NCBI RefSeq assembly: GCF_003325475.1
Contig: NZ_CP029495.1
Location: forward strand, 1,488,001-1,552,000
From: Chromobacterium phragmitis
GTDB lineage: Bacteria > Pseudomonadota > Gammaproteobacteria > Burkholderiales > Chromobacteriaceae
Length of the DNA stretch: 64,000 bases
Direction: 5' to 3'
The position numbers and the translations under genes were made by a program. This document shows, one piece after another, positions 8,615 through 17,422 of this stretch. The notes under the pieces were generated by a model. The model was not told where the DNA came from. It worked only from the letters and a program-made list of their open reading frames with translations, and made no database searches. The number at the start of each line of letters is the position of its first letter. Positions within the stretch are counted from its first letter, which is position 1.

Positions 8615-8814
8615 GCCCCCTCGCCTAGCGCGGATTCGAGTGATGCCTTGACTGTAAGACGCGCCAATAATATCTCAAAGAAATAATAAATTTTAATTCA
8701 ATATTTTTTTGATATATAGAGCCAGTCCAGTCCGAATGCTGGACAAGCGCTGGCAAATCCATTAGCCTGCCCGGCCCGCGCAGACGCGCATAAGTCACTG
8801 ATTTGTCTATACAA
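8615..8814 (+). promoter_or_regulatory. AT-rich intergenic promoter region
   Basis: Two hundred bases between the divergent DUF2325 and antiporter genes, with an AT-rich core at about 8665-8720 containing A and T runs. A TTGACT at about 8649 is a possible -35, but the matching -10 is weak. Promoters for both genes probably lie here; I cannot fix their positions. Confidence 0.35.
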
Positions 8815-10128
8815 ATGAATGCCGTTGTCCTAGCCGTGGGCGTCATGCTCACCCTGGCGCTGTTGCGCACCCACGTTGTCATCAGCCTGCTGCTGGGCGC
8901 CCTGATCGGCGGCCTGGCCGGCGGCCTGCCGCTGTCAGCCACCCTCGCCGCCTTCAACAACGGCATCACCGGCGGCGCGTCCGTGGCGCTGTCCTACGCG
9001 CTCTTGGGCGCCTTCGCCCTCGCCATCGCCAAATCCGGTCTGCCGCACGCGATGGCCGATCTGGCCGTCAAACGCCTGGAACACAGCGACGGCAAGGGCA
9101 AGCTGAAATGGGCGCTGATCCTGCTGCTGGGCGCGGTCAGCGTCGCCAGCCAGAATCTGGTGCCGATACATATCGCCTTCATCCCGCTGCTGGTCCCGCC
9201 GCTGCTGTACGCGATGGCTCGGCTGCACCTGGACCGCCGGCTGATCGCCTGCGTGATCACCTTCGGCCTGGTGACGCCTTACATGGTGTTTCCGGTGGGC
9301 TTCGGCGACATCTTCCTCAAGCAGATCCTGCTGGGCAACATCGCCAAGGCCGGCATGAGCGTGGAGGGCATCAACGTGATGCACGCGATGGCCATCCCGG
9401 CGCTGGGCATGGTGGCCGGCCTGGTCTGGTCGGTGCTGGTCAGCTATCGCAAGCCACGCCAATACTCATTGGGCAAGATCGAAAACGCCGAGCGCACCCA
9501 TGCCCGCGTCAGCCGCAAGTCGCTGGCCACCGCTTTCGCCGCCATCGCCGCCGCCTTCTCGGTGCAGCTGTACACCGACTCCATGATCATGGGCGCGCTG
9601 GCCGGCTTCTTGCTGTTCCTGGCCACCGGGGTGGTGAAATGGAAGGATGCCGACGGACTGTTCAACGAAGGCATGAAGATGATGGCGATGATAGGCTTCA
9701 CCATGATCACCGCCCAGGGCTTCGCCGAGGTGCTGAAGGCCACCGGTGAAGTGGGCTCGCTGGTCAGCGCCAGCGCCGGCCTGTTCGACGACAACCGCGG
9801 CCTGGCCGCCTTCGTGATGCTGGCGGTGGGCCTGGTGGTCACGCTGGGCATCGGCTCCTCGTTCTCCACCGTGCCCATCCTCGCCGCCATCTACGTGCCG
9901 TTGTGCCTGCACCTGGGCTTTTCGCCGCTCGCCACCGTCGCCCTCATCGGCACCGCCGGCGCGCTGGGCGACGCTGGTTCGCCGGCATCCGACTCCACGC
10001 TGGGTCCCAGCTCCGGCCTGAACGCCGACGGCCAGCACGACCACATCCGCGACACCGTTCTGCCCACCTTCCTGCACTACAATCTGCCGCTGCTGGCGGC
10101 GGGTTGGATCGCGGCGATGGTGTTGTAG
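8815..10128 (+). CDS. Na+/H+ antiporter family permease (NhaC/YuiF-like)
   Basis: The 437-residue inner-membrane protein has about 11-12 hydrophobic segments. Recognisable parts are LLLGALIGGLAGGLPL near the start, NLVPIHIAFIPLLVPPLL, GLVTPYMVFPVGFGDIFL and ALGDAGSPASDSTLGPSSGLN near the end. The last motif is typical of the family that includes NhaC-like antiporters and the Bacillus histidine permease YuiF. Substrate could be an amino acid with cation coupling rather than Na+/H+. ATG 8815 is used; a TTG at 8803 is also in frame and neither has a strong ribosome site. slyX follows after one base. Confidence 0.8.
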   Translation: MNAVVLAVGVMLTLALLRTHVVISLLLGALIGGLAGGLPLSATLAAFNNGITGGASVALSYALLGAFALAIAKSGLPHAMADLAVKRLEHSDGKGKLKWALILLLGAVSVASQNLVPIHIAFIPLLVPPLLYAMARLHLDRRLIACVITFGLVTPYMVFPVGFGDIFLKQILLGNIAKAGMSVEGINVMHAMAIPALGMVAGLVWSVLVSYRKPRQYSLGKIENAERTHARVSRKSLATAFAAIAAAFSVQLYTDSMIMGALAGFLLFLATGVVKWKDADGLFNEGMKMMAMIGFTMITAQGFAEVLKATGEVGSLVSASAGLFDDNRGLAAFVMLAVGLVVTLGIGSSFSTVPILAAIYVPLCLHLGFSPLATVALIGTAGALGDAGSPASDSTLGPSSGLNADGQHDHIRDTVLPTFLHYNLPLLAAGWIAAMVL

Positions 10129-10129
10129 A

Positions 10130-10357
10130 ATGGCGGACATGGACGCCAATACCGATAACCGCATGGAGGCGCTGGAAGTGCGCCTCGCCTTCCAGGACGA
10201 GCTTCTGGACGCGCTCAACGCCACCGTCGCCCGCCAGCAGAAAGAAATCGACCTGTTGCAGCAGCAGATCCGCCTGCTGTATCAGCAGTTCCGCAACGCC
10301 CAGCCTGACGACGGCCCCGGCGCGTCGCCGCGCGACGACATTCCGCCGCATTACTGA
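10130..10357 (+). CDS. slyX: SlyX family coiled-coil protein
   Basis: A 75-residue protein with RMEALEVRLAFQDELLDALN followed by VARQQKEIDLLQQQIRLLYQQF, the SlyX heptad coiled coil, and the characteristic DDIPPHY C-terminus. The role of SlyX is poorly defined. It begins two bases after the antiporter stop and so is probably cotranscribed. ATG 10139 is an alternative start. Confidence 0.9.
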   Translation: MADMDANTDNRMEALEVRLAFQDELLDALNATVARQQKEIDLLQQQIRLLYQQFRNAQPDDGPGASPRDDIPPHY

Positions 10358-10713
10358 TAACCGCGGATGCCGCCTGGGCCGGCCCGCTTTGCCTCAGGCG
10401 CGTCTCCGGCTGTCGCCAGCGGCTCCTGGCCCAATCCCGCGGGCGAAAAGACCTGCGCGCAACCAATCGTGACATATACTAAAAAATGCAAAGCAATTGA
10501 AACAGGATTTCAATTGCCTGATCTTTATAGCACATATATTCCACAAAACTGCTGATAAAACAGTCAGTTCCTTCCCTGCGCCCCTCGCGTTACTCTCGCT
10601 TCGCCTGATCGCCGTTTTCGACCCGCCCGCTGGATGGCATGCATGAAGACTATCGATTCGGATACCTACGCAGTCCGCTTTTCCTGTCAACCATCAATCT
10701 CAGGAGCGCTGTC
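10358..10713 (+). other. 356-bp intergenic region upstream of the two-repeat protein
   Basis: No convincing gene is present. The middle part (10470-10560) is AT-rich and carries TATACT at 10475-10480 and a 25-bp palindrome directly after it. It most likely holds the promoter and operator of the gene starting at 10714. Confidence 0.5.
10493..10517. promoter_or_regulatory. 25-bp palindrome, candidate operator
   Basis: Arms GCAATTGAAA and TTTCAATTGC are perfect 10-base inverted repeats separated by CAGGA. It lies 13 bases after a TATACT hexamer and about 200 bp before the start of the 168-residue protein. The symmetry suits binding by a dimeric regulator; which one is unknown. Confidence 0.5.
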
Positions 10714-11220
10714 ATGAGCCAGATCACCGCAGTCAATGTACCGGCCAAGAAGGAAATCGAAGCCAGCAACAGCATCATCAGCCAACTGAAGGACTATCAG
10801 TCCAAAAACTGGGCGATCGGCCTGAACGGCGACAACCTGGCGCCGGACGGATTTCTGGCTTTCTTCACCGAACGCCGCCTGCCCTTCGCCTACTACGTGC
10901 GCTCGCAAGGCGTCAGCGTCGGCGAGCCGTCCGCCTACCAGATCAACATCGACACCCTGAACCACTACGTCGCGCTGATCCGCAGCTCCGAAGGCCTGGC
11001 CGTGCACGGCGTGATCACCCAGCTGAACCACTACAAGTCGCAAAACTGGGCGATCGGCCTGAACGGCAGCACGCTGCAGCCGGACGACTTCCTGCCCTTC
11101 TTCGACACCCGCGGCGTGCCGTTCGCCTACTACGTGCGCAGCGGCGGCGTCGAGCTGGGCACCCCGGCCGCTTACGAAAACAACATCAAGGCGCTGCAAC
11201 AGTATCTGAGCAGCCTGTAA
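10714..11220 (+). CDS. Unknown protein made of two tandem copies of a ~70-residue module
   Basis: The 168-residue protein has no family I recognise. Residues about 22-90 and 100-168 are clear duplicates: IISQLKDYQSKNWAIGLNG against VITQLNHYKSQNWAIGLNG. The later segments FAYYVRSQGVSVGEPSAY and FAYYVRSGGVELGTPAAY also match. No signal peptide or membrane segment is seen, so it is probably cytoplasmic. AGGAG lies 9 bases before ATG 10714. It stands alone, with a terminator-like hairpin after it and a palindromic site upstream. Confidence 0.75.
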   Translation: MSQITAVNVPAKKEIEASNSIISQLKDYQSKNWAIGLNGDNLAPDGFLAFFTERRLPFAYYVRSQGVSVGEPSAYQINIDTLNHYVALIRSSEGLAVHGVITQLNHYKSQNWAIGLNGSTLQPDDFLPFFDTRGVPFAYYVRSGGVELGTPAAYENNIKALQQYLSSL

Positions 11221-11231
11221 ACCGCAGTCCT

Positions 11232-11260
11232 CCGCCCCGCCGGCTGCCGCCGCGGGGCGG
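11232..11260 (+). terminator. Hairpin terminator after the two-repeat gene
   Basis: Nine-base arms CCGCCCCGC (11232-11240) and GCGGGGCGG (11252-11260) are followed by TTT. The U-tract is short, so termination strength is uncertain. Confidence 0.55.
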
Positions 11261-11268
11261 TTTCGCCG

Positions 11269-11844
11269 TCACTCCCGCTTGCGCCGCCGCGATACCGTCG
11301 CTTCTATGTTCTTGCGCCCTATCAGCCTCACCGGCTCCGGCATCGCCAGCCGCGGCTCGTCCTCCAGCCATTTGTACATCACCAGGCAGTCCACCAGCCC
11401 ATGCGCGGCGTGGCGATATGCGCGCGGCAGCCGGCCGACAATGTCGAAACCCAGCTTCTGCCACAGCGCCACCGCCGCCTCATTGGTGGCCACCACGCTA
11501 TTGAACTGCAGCGCCAGAAAGCCGCGCGCCCTCGCCCGGCGCTGCGAATGCTCGCACATCGCCCGCGCCACGCCCTTGCCGCGCGCCGCCGGCGCCACCA
11601 TGTAGCCGCAATTGCCGACATGGCCGCCAGGCCCGGCAGCGTTGGCTTTGAGGAAATAGCTGCCGAGGATGGCGCCATCCTCTTCGGCCAGCCAGCTTTC
11701 CAGCGGCGCCTCGAACCACAGCGCGCGCGCGTCCTCCTGGCCCATGTCCGGATCGAAGGCGTAGGTTTCGCGCGCGGCGGCGATATCGCGGAAAATCGGC
11801 CAGAACGCGGCGAAGTCGCCCGGCGTCATCGGTCGGATCTGCAT
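11269..11844 (-). CDS. GNAT family N-acetyltransferase
   Basis: A 191-residue protein with the GNAT acetyl-CoA-binding core. It has MQIRPMTPGDFAAFWPIF at the start, GHVGNCGYMVAPAARGKGVAR (motif A, R/Q-x-x-G-x-G/A), then FNSVVATNEAAVALWQKLGF and the end VDCLVMYKW. The substrate is unknown. ATG 11844 is chosen because AGGAG is 5 bases upstream. An ATG at 11862 would place that site inside the gene. It lies 19 bp downstream of the transporter gene on the same strand and may be cotranscribed. Confidence 0.87.
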   Translation of the reverse strand: MQIRPMTPGDFAAFWPIFRDIAAARETYAFDPDMGQEDARALWFEAPLESWLAEEDGAILGSYFLKANAAGPGGHVGNCGYMVAPAARGKGVARAMCEHSQRRARARGFLALQFNSVVATNEAAVALWQKLGFDIVGRLPRAYRHAAHGLVDCLVMYKWLEDEPRLAMPEPVRLIGRKNIEATVSRRRKRE

Positions 11845-11863
11845 CCTGTCTCCTGTATTCATG

Positions 11864-12781
11864 TCATGCGCCGGCAGGCGGCGAGGCGCGATGGCGCGGA
11901 ACCGGATGGGTCATCTTTCCCGACAGCAGGCTGGCGCCGGCGATCAGCGCGCCGCCCAGCCACTCCTGCGCCGACATCCGCTCGCCGGCCAGCAGGTAGG
12001 CGGACACCGCGGCGAACACCAGCTCCATCAGCATCAAGGTCATCGCTTGGCTGGCCGGCAGGATGGACACCCCATTCTGCGAAATCACGCTGGTGCACAG
12101 CAGCACCACCCCCAAAATGCACAGCAGCAGCCAGCTTTCGGCGGGGATCTCCAGCATCCTGTGCAGATCGCCGCTCCTCAGCAGGCTGACCGCCCCGATC
12201 AGCGCCACGCCGAACCATACCGTCGCCGACTTCACCGGCACCGGTATGCCCTGCGCCTTGCGGCTGACCACATTCCCCAGCGCGAAGGCCATGCCGCCCG
12301 TCAGCGCCAGCCACTCATAGCCATGGGTCAGCGGCAAACCGCCCGACAACAGCTCCGGCCGATAGATGAACACGCCGCAGCCCAGCAGCGACAAGCCCAC
12401 CACGCCCCAGCCGCTGCGGGTCAGCCGCTCGTGCAACAGCAACCGCGACAATAGCGCGGTCCACAGCGGCGACAGGTAGAACAACAACAGCACCCGCATC
12501 ACCTGCCCTTCTGCCACTGCCATCGTGTAACTGAAATTGCACCAGCCGAACAGCAGGGTCAGCAAGACCAACACCGGCTCGAAACGGAACTGGCGGCGAT
12601 ACAGATTGAAAAACAACGCCAGGCCCGCGGCAATGGTGATCAGGTAAATCGCCAGCGAGGCCATGGGCACGCTGACGCCCTGAGCGTTGAGGCTGCGGAA
12701 CGGATACCACATCAGTCCCCACACCAGCGCCGTGGTGAGGATGCCGCTGGTGGCGAGAAATTTTTGTTTTACAGGTGTCAT
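11864..12781 (-). CDS. EamA/DMT family transporter
   Basis: The 305-residue inner-membrane protein has ten hydrophobic segments in two EamA halves. The first runs from ATSGILTTALVWGLMWYPF. The second includes LALTGGMAFALGNVVSRKA and QNGVSILPASQAMTLMLMELVFAAVS with a GERMSAQEWLGGALI end. Members export amino acids or other metabolites; the substrate is not readable. The gene is divergent from dapC, and the two starts are 53 bp apart. Confidence 0.87.
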   Translation of the reverse strand: MTPVKQKFLATSGILTTALVWGLMWYPFRSLNAQGVSVPMASLAIYLITIAAGLALFFNLYRRQFRFEPVLVLLTLLFGWCNFSYTMAVAEGQVMRVLLLFYLSPLWTALLSRLLLHERLTRSGWGVVGLSLLGCGVFIYRPELLSGGLPLTHGYEWLALTGGMAFALGNVVSRKAQGIPVPVKSATVWFGVALIGAVSLLRSGDLHRMLEIPAESWLLLCILGVVLLCTSVISQNGVSILPASQAMTLMLMELVFAAVSAYLLAGERMSAQEWLGGALIAGASLLSGKMTHPVPRHRASPPAGA

Positions 12782-12834
12782 GGCTGTTCTTAAGATGATC
12801 GATTGCCTGTGCCGATTTTTGATGGAGAACCGCG

Positions 12835-14040
12835 TTGAATCCCCGCCTGGACCAATTGCACCCCTACCCGTTCCAGCGCCTGGCCGCGCTGCTGGCGGGC
12901 TGCCTGCCGCCGGACGAGCTGCCGCACATCAGCCTGGCGATGGGCGAGCCCAAGCATCCGGCGCCGCAATTGGTGAAGGATGCGCTGTGCGCCAACCTCT
13001 CCGGCCTGTCCGGCTACCCGGCGACGCAAGGCGCGCCGGCGCTGCGGCAGGCCTGCGCCGGCTGGGGGGAACGCCGCTACGGCGTGGCGTTGGACCCGGC
13101 GCGCGAGGTGCTGCCGGTCAACGGCAGCCGCGAAGCGCTGTTTTCGCTGACGCAATGCCTGGTGGACGCCAGCGGCGAGCGCAAGCCGGTGGTGGTCTCT
13201 CCCAATCCTTTTTACCAGATTTACGAGGGCGCGGCACTGCTGGCCGGCGCGGAACCGTACTACCTGAACTGCGAGGCGTCCCGGCGCTTCCAGCCGGACT
13301 GGGACAGCGTGCCGGACGAGGTCTGGGCGCGAACCCAGCTGCTCATCGTGTGCAGCCCCGGCAACCCCACCGGCGCGGTGATGGGCCTCGCGGATTGGGA
13401 AAGGCTGTTCGCGCTGTCGGACCGCTACGGATTCGTCATCGCCAGCGACGAGTGCTATTCCGAAATCTATTTCGACGAAGCGCCGCTGGGCGGGCTGTCC
13501 GCGGCGCGTCTGCTGGGCCGCGGCCTGGAGCGGCTGGTGATGCTGACCAGCCTGTCCAAGCGCTCCAACGTGCCCGGCATGCGCTCCGGCTTCGTCGCCG
13601 GCGACGCCTCCATCCTGGAGAAATTCCTGCTCTACCGCACCTACCACGGCAGCGCGATGAGCCTGACGGTGCAGGCGGCGAGCATCGCCGCCTGGAACGA
13701 CGAGGCCCACGTCGAGTCCAACCGCGCGGCCTACGCCGCCAAGTTCGCCGCCGTCTTGCCGCTGCTGCGGCCGGTGCTGGAGGTGGGCATGCCGGACGCC
13801 GGCTTCTACCTGTGGGCCAAAGTGCCCGGCGGCGACGATGTCGCCTTCGCCCGCGCGCTGTTCGAGCGGCAGCACGTGACGGTGCTGCCGGGCAGCTTCC
13901 TCGCCCGCGACGCCCGCGGCGCCAACCCCGGCCGCGGCTATATCCGCATCGCGCTGGTGGCGGGACAAGAGGAATGCGTAGCCGCCGCGCAAAGGATTGT
14001 AGAATTCACCCAGACGCAGCGCGCCGCGATGCCGGCGTGA
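12835..14040 (+). CDS. dapC: Succinyldiaminopimelate aminotransferase DapC
   Basis: A 401-residue fold-type I PLP aminotransferase. It makes N-succinyl-LL-diaminopimelate in the succinylase branch of lysine/meso-DAP synthesis. Landmarks are SPGNPTG at 174-180, ASDECYSE with Asp205, and SLSKRSNVPGMRSGF with PLP-lysine Lys242. The region PYPFQRLAALL at the start is typical of proteobacterial DapC. The start is a TTG at 12835 with GGAGA 8 bases upstream; no ATG fits this frame nearby. The next gene is dapD, whose product makes the DapC substrate precursor, which supports the assignment. Confidence 0.92.
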   Translation: MNPRLDQLHPYPFQRLAALLAGCLPPDELPHISLAMGEPKHPAPQLVKDALCANLSGLSGYPATQGAPALRQACAGWGERRYGVALDPAREVLPVNGSREALFSLTQCLVDASGERKPVVVSPNPFYQIYEGAALLAGAEPYYLNCEASRRFQPDWDSVPDEVWARTQLLIVCSPGNPTGAVMGLADWERLFALSDRYGFVIASDECYSEIYFDEAPLGGLSAARLLGRGLERLVMLTSLSKRSNVPGMRSGFVAGDASILEKFLLYRTYHGSAMSLTVQAASIAAWNDEAHVESNRAAYAAKFAAVLPLLRPVLEVGMPDAGFYLWAKVPGGDDVAFARALFERQHVTVLPGSFLARDARGANPGRGYIRIALVAGQEECVAAAQRIVEFTQTQRAAMPA

Positions 14041-14107
14041 CGCCCCGCCACAGGACCCAGAATTACAGATGACGACTTCGATTCACATTGCCAAAGGACT
14101 GAACCAG

Positions 14108-14929
14108 ATGCATCCGATCCAGAGCCTGATCGAACAGGCGTTCGAGAACCGCGCCGAAATCACCCCCGCCACCGTGTCGCCGGAACTGAAGGCGGCCATC
14201 GAGCAAGTCATCGCCGAGCTGGACAACGGCCGCCTGCGCGTCGCCGAGAAGCAAGGCGGCGACTGGGTGGTCAACCAGTGGGTGAAGAAGGCGGTGCTGC
14301 TGTCCTTCCGCATCCGCGACAACGCGGTGCAGGACGACGGCGTCAACCGCTATTTCGACAAGGTGGACACCAAGTTCTCCGACTGGAGCCAGGCCCGCTT
14401 CCAGGAAGCCGGCTTCCGCGTGGTGCCGGGCGCGGTGGCGCGCAAGGGCAGCTTCATCGCCAAGAACACCGTGCTGATGCCGTCCTACGTCAACATCGGC
14501 GCCTATGTCGACGAAGGCGCCATGGTGGACACCTGGGCCACCGTCGGCTCCTGCGCCCAGATCGGCAAGAACGTGCACCTGTCCGGCGGCGTCGGCATCG
14601 GCGGCGTGCTGGAGCCGCTGCAGGCCAACCCGACCATCATCGAGGACAACTGCTTCATCGGCGCGCGCTCGGAAATCGTCGAGGGCGTGATCGTCGGCGA
14701 AGGCTCGGTGATCTCGATGGGCGTCTACATCGGCCAATCCACCAAGATCTACGACCGCGAAACCGGCGAGGTGATGTATGGCCGCGTGCCGCCGGGCTCG
14801 GTGGTGGTATCCGGCAACCTGCCGTCCAAGGACGGCAGCCACAGCCTGTACTGCGCGGTGATCGTCAAGAAAGTGGACGCGCAAACTCGCGGCAAGACCA
14901 GCATCAACGAGTTGCTGCGCGGCGTGTAA
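14108..14929 (+). CDS. dapD: Tetrahydrodipicolinate N-succinyltransferase DapD
   Basis: The 273-residue protein matches DapD in length and sequence. It has MHPIQSLIEQAFENRAEITP at the start and a left-handed beta-helix hexapeptide region (TVLMPSYVNIGAYVDEGAMV, GVGIGGVLEPLQANP, NCFIGARSEIVEGVIVGEG). The end is KDGSHSLYCAVIVKKVD. It transfers succinyl from succinyl-CoA to tetrahydrodipicolinate. ATG 14108 gives the usual family length; an in-frame ATG at 14069 would add 13 residues. It follows dapC by 67 bp, in the same operon. Confidence 0.95.
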   Translation: MHPIQSLIEQAFENRAEITPATVSPELKAAIEQVIAELDNGRLRVAEKQGGDWVVNQWVKKAVLLSFRIRDNAVQDDGVNRYFDKVDTKFSDWSQARFQEAGFRVVPGAVARKGSFIAKNTVLMPSYVNIGAYVDEGAMVDTWATVGSCAQIGKNVHLSGGVGIGGVLEPLQANPTIIEDNCFIGARSEIVEGVIVGEGSVISMGVYIGQSTKIYDRETGEVMYGRVPPGSVVVSGNLPSKDGSHSLYCAVIVKKVDAQTRGKTSINELLRGV

Positions 14930-15240
14930 CGCCTCCGCCCACGCCGGCCGCGCGGCCCCGCAACCGCGGCCGGTGTGCCATTATGGCAACACACCATCCT
15001 CATTTTCATGACGATAGATTTAAAAAGCCTCGCTTTTGCACGCCGTAACATGGCGATATTTGGCGCAAACTCGCCAACGCTATAAAATCCCTCTATTCGA
15101 GACCGGATAGTACGCTACCGCAAATCCCGGCCGGCCCTGCCCGCCATCCCAAGAGTAGCGGCATCTCCTCGCCCGCCGCGCGGTCCCGCTCTGCCGCATG
15201 GGGCGAACTCGGTTGAATTTAGCCGTCTTCGCGGGGTCTG
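14930..15240 (+). other. 311-bp intergenic region between dapD and the mla operon
   Basis: A GC hairpin (CCGGCCGCG 14944-14952 pairing with CGCGGCCGG 14965-14973) lies just after dapD and could end transcription, though no U-tract follows. Further on is an AT-rich segment (14980-15110) with CTATAAAAT near 15080, a plausible -10 region for mlaF. No gene is seen. Confidence 0.45.
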
Positions 15241-16095
15241 ATGATGGGCCCCACTTTCAAGCTGTTTGGAATTTTCGTGTCCACAGACCATTTCATCGAA
15301 TTCAGGAACGTCAGCTTCGCCTACGGCGACCGGCCCATCCTGAAGCATCTGACTCTCAGCGTGCCGCGAGGCAAGCTGGTCGCCATCATGGGCGGCAGCG
15401 GCAGCGGCAAGACCACGCTGCTGCGGCTGATATCCGGCCAGATTCGTCCGCAATCGGGCGAAGTGCTGGTGGACGGCCGCGACATCGCGCGGATGAGCCA
15501 GTCCGAGCTGTACCAGCACCGCCGCCGCATGGGCATGCTGTTCCAGTTCGGCGCGCTATTCACCGACCTGTCGGTCGCCGACAACGTCGCCTTTCCGCTG
15601 CGCGAGCACACCAGGCTGCCGGAAAGCATGATCCGGGACCTCGTCACCATGAAACTGGAGGCGGTGGGCCTGCGCGGCACCCAGAAGCTGATGCCGGCCG
15701 AGCTGTCCGGCGGCATGGCGCGCCGGGTGGCGCTGGCGCGCGCCATCGCGCTCGATCCGCAGTTGATGCTGTACGACGAACCGTTCACCGGCCTGGACCC
15801 GATCTCGCTGGGGGTGATCGCGCTGTTGATCAAGAAGCTGAACGACGCGCTCGGCACCACCTCGGTGATGGTGACGCACGACGTTCACCAGTCGCTGGCC
15901 ATCGTCGATCACGTGCTGTTCGTCGCGAACGGCCAGATCATCGCCCAGGGCACGCCGGACGAGGTCCGCAGTTCGGATTCGCCGTGGGTGCGCCAGTTCA
16001 TCAACGGCGAGGCCGACGGCCCGGTGCACTACAACTTCCCCGCGGCCAGCACGCTGGCCGCGGATTTCGGTCTGCAAGGAGGCGAGCATGCTTGA
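15241..16095 (+). CDS. mlaF: Phospholipid ABC transporter ATP-binding protein MlaF
   Basis: The ATPase of the Mla pathway, which moves phospholipids between the outer and inner membranes. Walker A is GGSGSGKTT at 51-59. The ABC signature is LSGGMARRVALARAIALDP and Walker B/D-loop DEPFTGLDP. The segment LFQFGALFTDLSVADNVAFP is characteristic of MlaF/Ttg2A. It is 284 residues from ATG 15241. A GTG at 15277 (VSTDHFIEF) is close to the usual family start, so the first 12 residues are uncertain. It overlaps mlaE by 8 bp. Confidence 0.94.
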   Translation: MMGPTFKLFGIFVSTDHFIEFRNVSFAYGDRPILKHLTLSVPRGKLVAIMGGSGSGKTTLLRLISGQIRPQSGEVLVDGRDIARMSQSELYQHRRRMGMLFQFGALFTDLSVADNVAFPLREHTRLPESMIRDLVTMKLEAVGLRGTQKLMPAELSGGMARRVALARAIALDPQLMLYDEPFTGLDPISLGVIALLIKKLNDALGTTSVMVTHDVHQSLAIVDHVLFVANGQIIAQGTPDEVRSSDSPWVRQFINGEADGPVHYNFPAASTLAADFGLQGGEHA

Positions 16096-16873
16096 TTTCC
16101 TGACCTCGCCGCTGCGTCGCCTGGGCCACGCCACCATCAACGCCGTCTGGCGGCTGGGTTTCGCCGTCCGCTTCCTGGCCGCCATCCTGCTCAACAGCGG
16201 CCAGAGCCTGCTGCGGCTGCAGATGACGATACGCGAGATCTACTTCGCCGGCGTGATGTCGCTGATCATCATCGTGGTGTCAGGCTTGTTCGTCGGCATG
16301 GTGCTGGGCCTGCAGGGCTATACCACGCTGGCCAAGTTCGGCTCCGCCGACGCGCTGGGCGCGATGGTGGCGCTGGCGCTGCTGCGCGAACTGGGCCCGG
16401 TGCTGGCCGCCCTGCTGTTCGCCAGCCGCGCCGGCAGCGCGATGACCGCCGAGATCGGCCTGATGAAGACCACCGAGCAGCTGGACGCGATGAGCGTGAT
16501 GGCGGTCAATCCGATGGCCCGCGTGATCGCGCCGCGCTTCTGGGCCGGCGTGATTTCCATGCCCATCCTGGCCGCGCTGTTCAACGTGGTGGGCATTTTC
16601 GGCGGCTATCTGGTGGGCGTGGTGATGATAGGCCTGGACGCCGGGACGTTCTGGTCGCAAATGCAGGGCAATGTGGATCTGCACTACGACGTGGTCAACG
16701 GCATCATCAAGAGCCTGGCGTTCGGCATCGCCGTCACGCTGATCGCCGTGTTCGAAGGCTACGACGCCACCCCGACCGCCGCCGGCGTGTCGGCCGCCAC
16801 CACCCGCACCGTGGTCACCTCGGCGCTGGTGATCCTGGCGCTGGACTTCGTGCTGACCGCCTTCATGTTCTAG
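16088..16873 (+). CDS. mlaE: Phospholipid ABC transporter permease MlaE
   Basis: A 261-residue inner-membrane permease with 5-6 hydrophobic segments. Family landmarks include REIYFAGVMSLIIIVVSGLFVG, LRELGPVLAALLFASRAGSA, EIGLMKTTEQLDAMSVMAVNP and GYDATPTAAGVSAATTRTVV. It forms the core of the MlaFEDB complex. The start is inside the 3' end of mlaF; mlaD follows after 11 bp. Confidence 0.95.
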   Translation: MLDFLTSPLRRLGHATINAVWRLGFAVRFLAAILLNSGQSLLRLQMTIREIYFAGVMSLIIIVVSGLFVGMVLGLQGYTTLAKFGSADALGAMVALALLRELGPVLAALLFASRAGSAMTAEIGLMKTTEQLDAMSVMAVNPMARVIAPRFWAGVISMPILAALFNVVGIFGGYLVGVVMIGLDAGTFWSQMQGNVDLHYDVVNGIIKSLAFGIAVTLIAVFEGYDATPTAAGVSAATTRTVVTSALVILALDFVLTAFMF

Positions 16874-16884
16874 GAAAAAACCGA

Positions 16885-17352
16885 ATGAAACGCTCTACCA
16901 TTGATTTGTGGGTCGGCATCTTTGTCGCCCTGGGCATCGCCGCCGTCGTCTTCCTGTCGCTGAAGGTGGCCAATCTGACGCCTCAAAGCGCGTCGCAAAC
17001 CTATGTCGTGTACGCCGACTTCGACAACGTCGGCGGCCTGAAAGTGAAGGCGCCGGTCAAGGAAGCCGGCGTGCTGGTGGGCCGCGTGTCGGACATCCGT
17101 CTGGACCCGAAGACCTACCGCGCCCGCGTCGCTCTGAACATCGACAAGACCTACCAGCTCAGCGACGACGTCAGCGCCTCGATCCTGACCTCCGGCCTCT
17201 TGGGCGAGCAATACATCGGCCTGCAGCAAGGCGGCTCGGAAACCAATCTGGCGCCCGGCGGCACCATCACCATCACCTCCTCGGCGCTGGTGCTGGAGCA
17301 GTTGATTGGCAAGTTCATGACCGGATTCGCCGGCAAAGACGCAAGCAAATAA
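16885..17352 (+). CDS. mlaD: Phospholipid-binding MCE protein MlaD
   Basis: A 155-residue single-MCE protein with an N-terminal transmembrane anchor (DLWVGIFVALGIAAVVFLSL). The MCE domain is at about 38-120 (YADFDNVGGLKVKAPVKEAG, VGRVSDIRL, GLLGEQYIGL). It forms the periplasmic hexameric ring on MlaFEB. Its length is normal for the family, and the hydrophobic end LVLEQLIGKFMTGF matches the pore-lining helix. Confidence 0.94.
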   Translation: MKRSTIDLWVGIFVALGIAAVVFLSLKVANLTPQSASQTYVVYADFDNVGGLKVKAPVKEAGVLVGRVSDIRLDPKTYRARVALNIDKTYQLSDDVSASILTSGLLGEQYIGLQQGGSETNLAPGGTITITSSALVLEQLIGKFMTGFAGKDASK

Positions 17353-17422
17353 GCGTCGCAAACGGGGCCAACCCTCCTCGCGGCACCGCGTGCCGCCTGA
17401 CTCGTGAAAATGGAATGTCGCA

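Noticed and set aside
8055..8686. Plus-strand open frames over the DUF2325 region
   Set aside because: Composition is typical shadow. The minus frame has a ribosome site and a recognisable domain.
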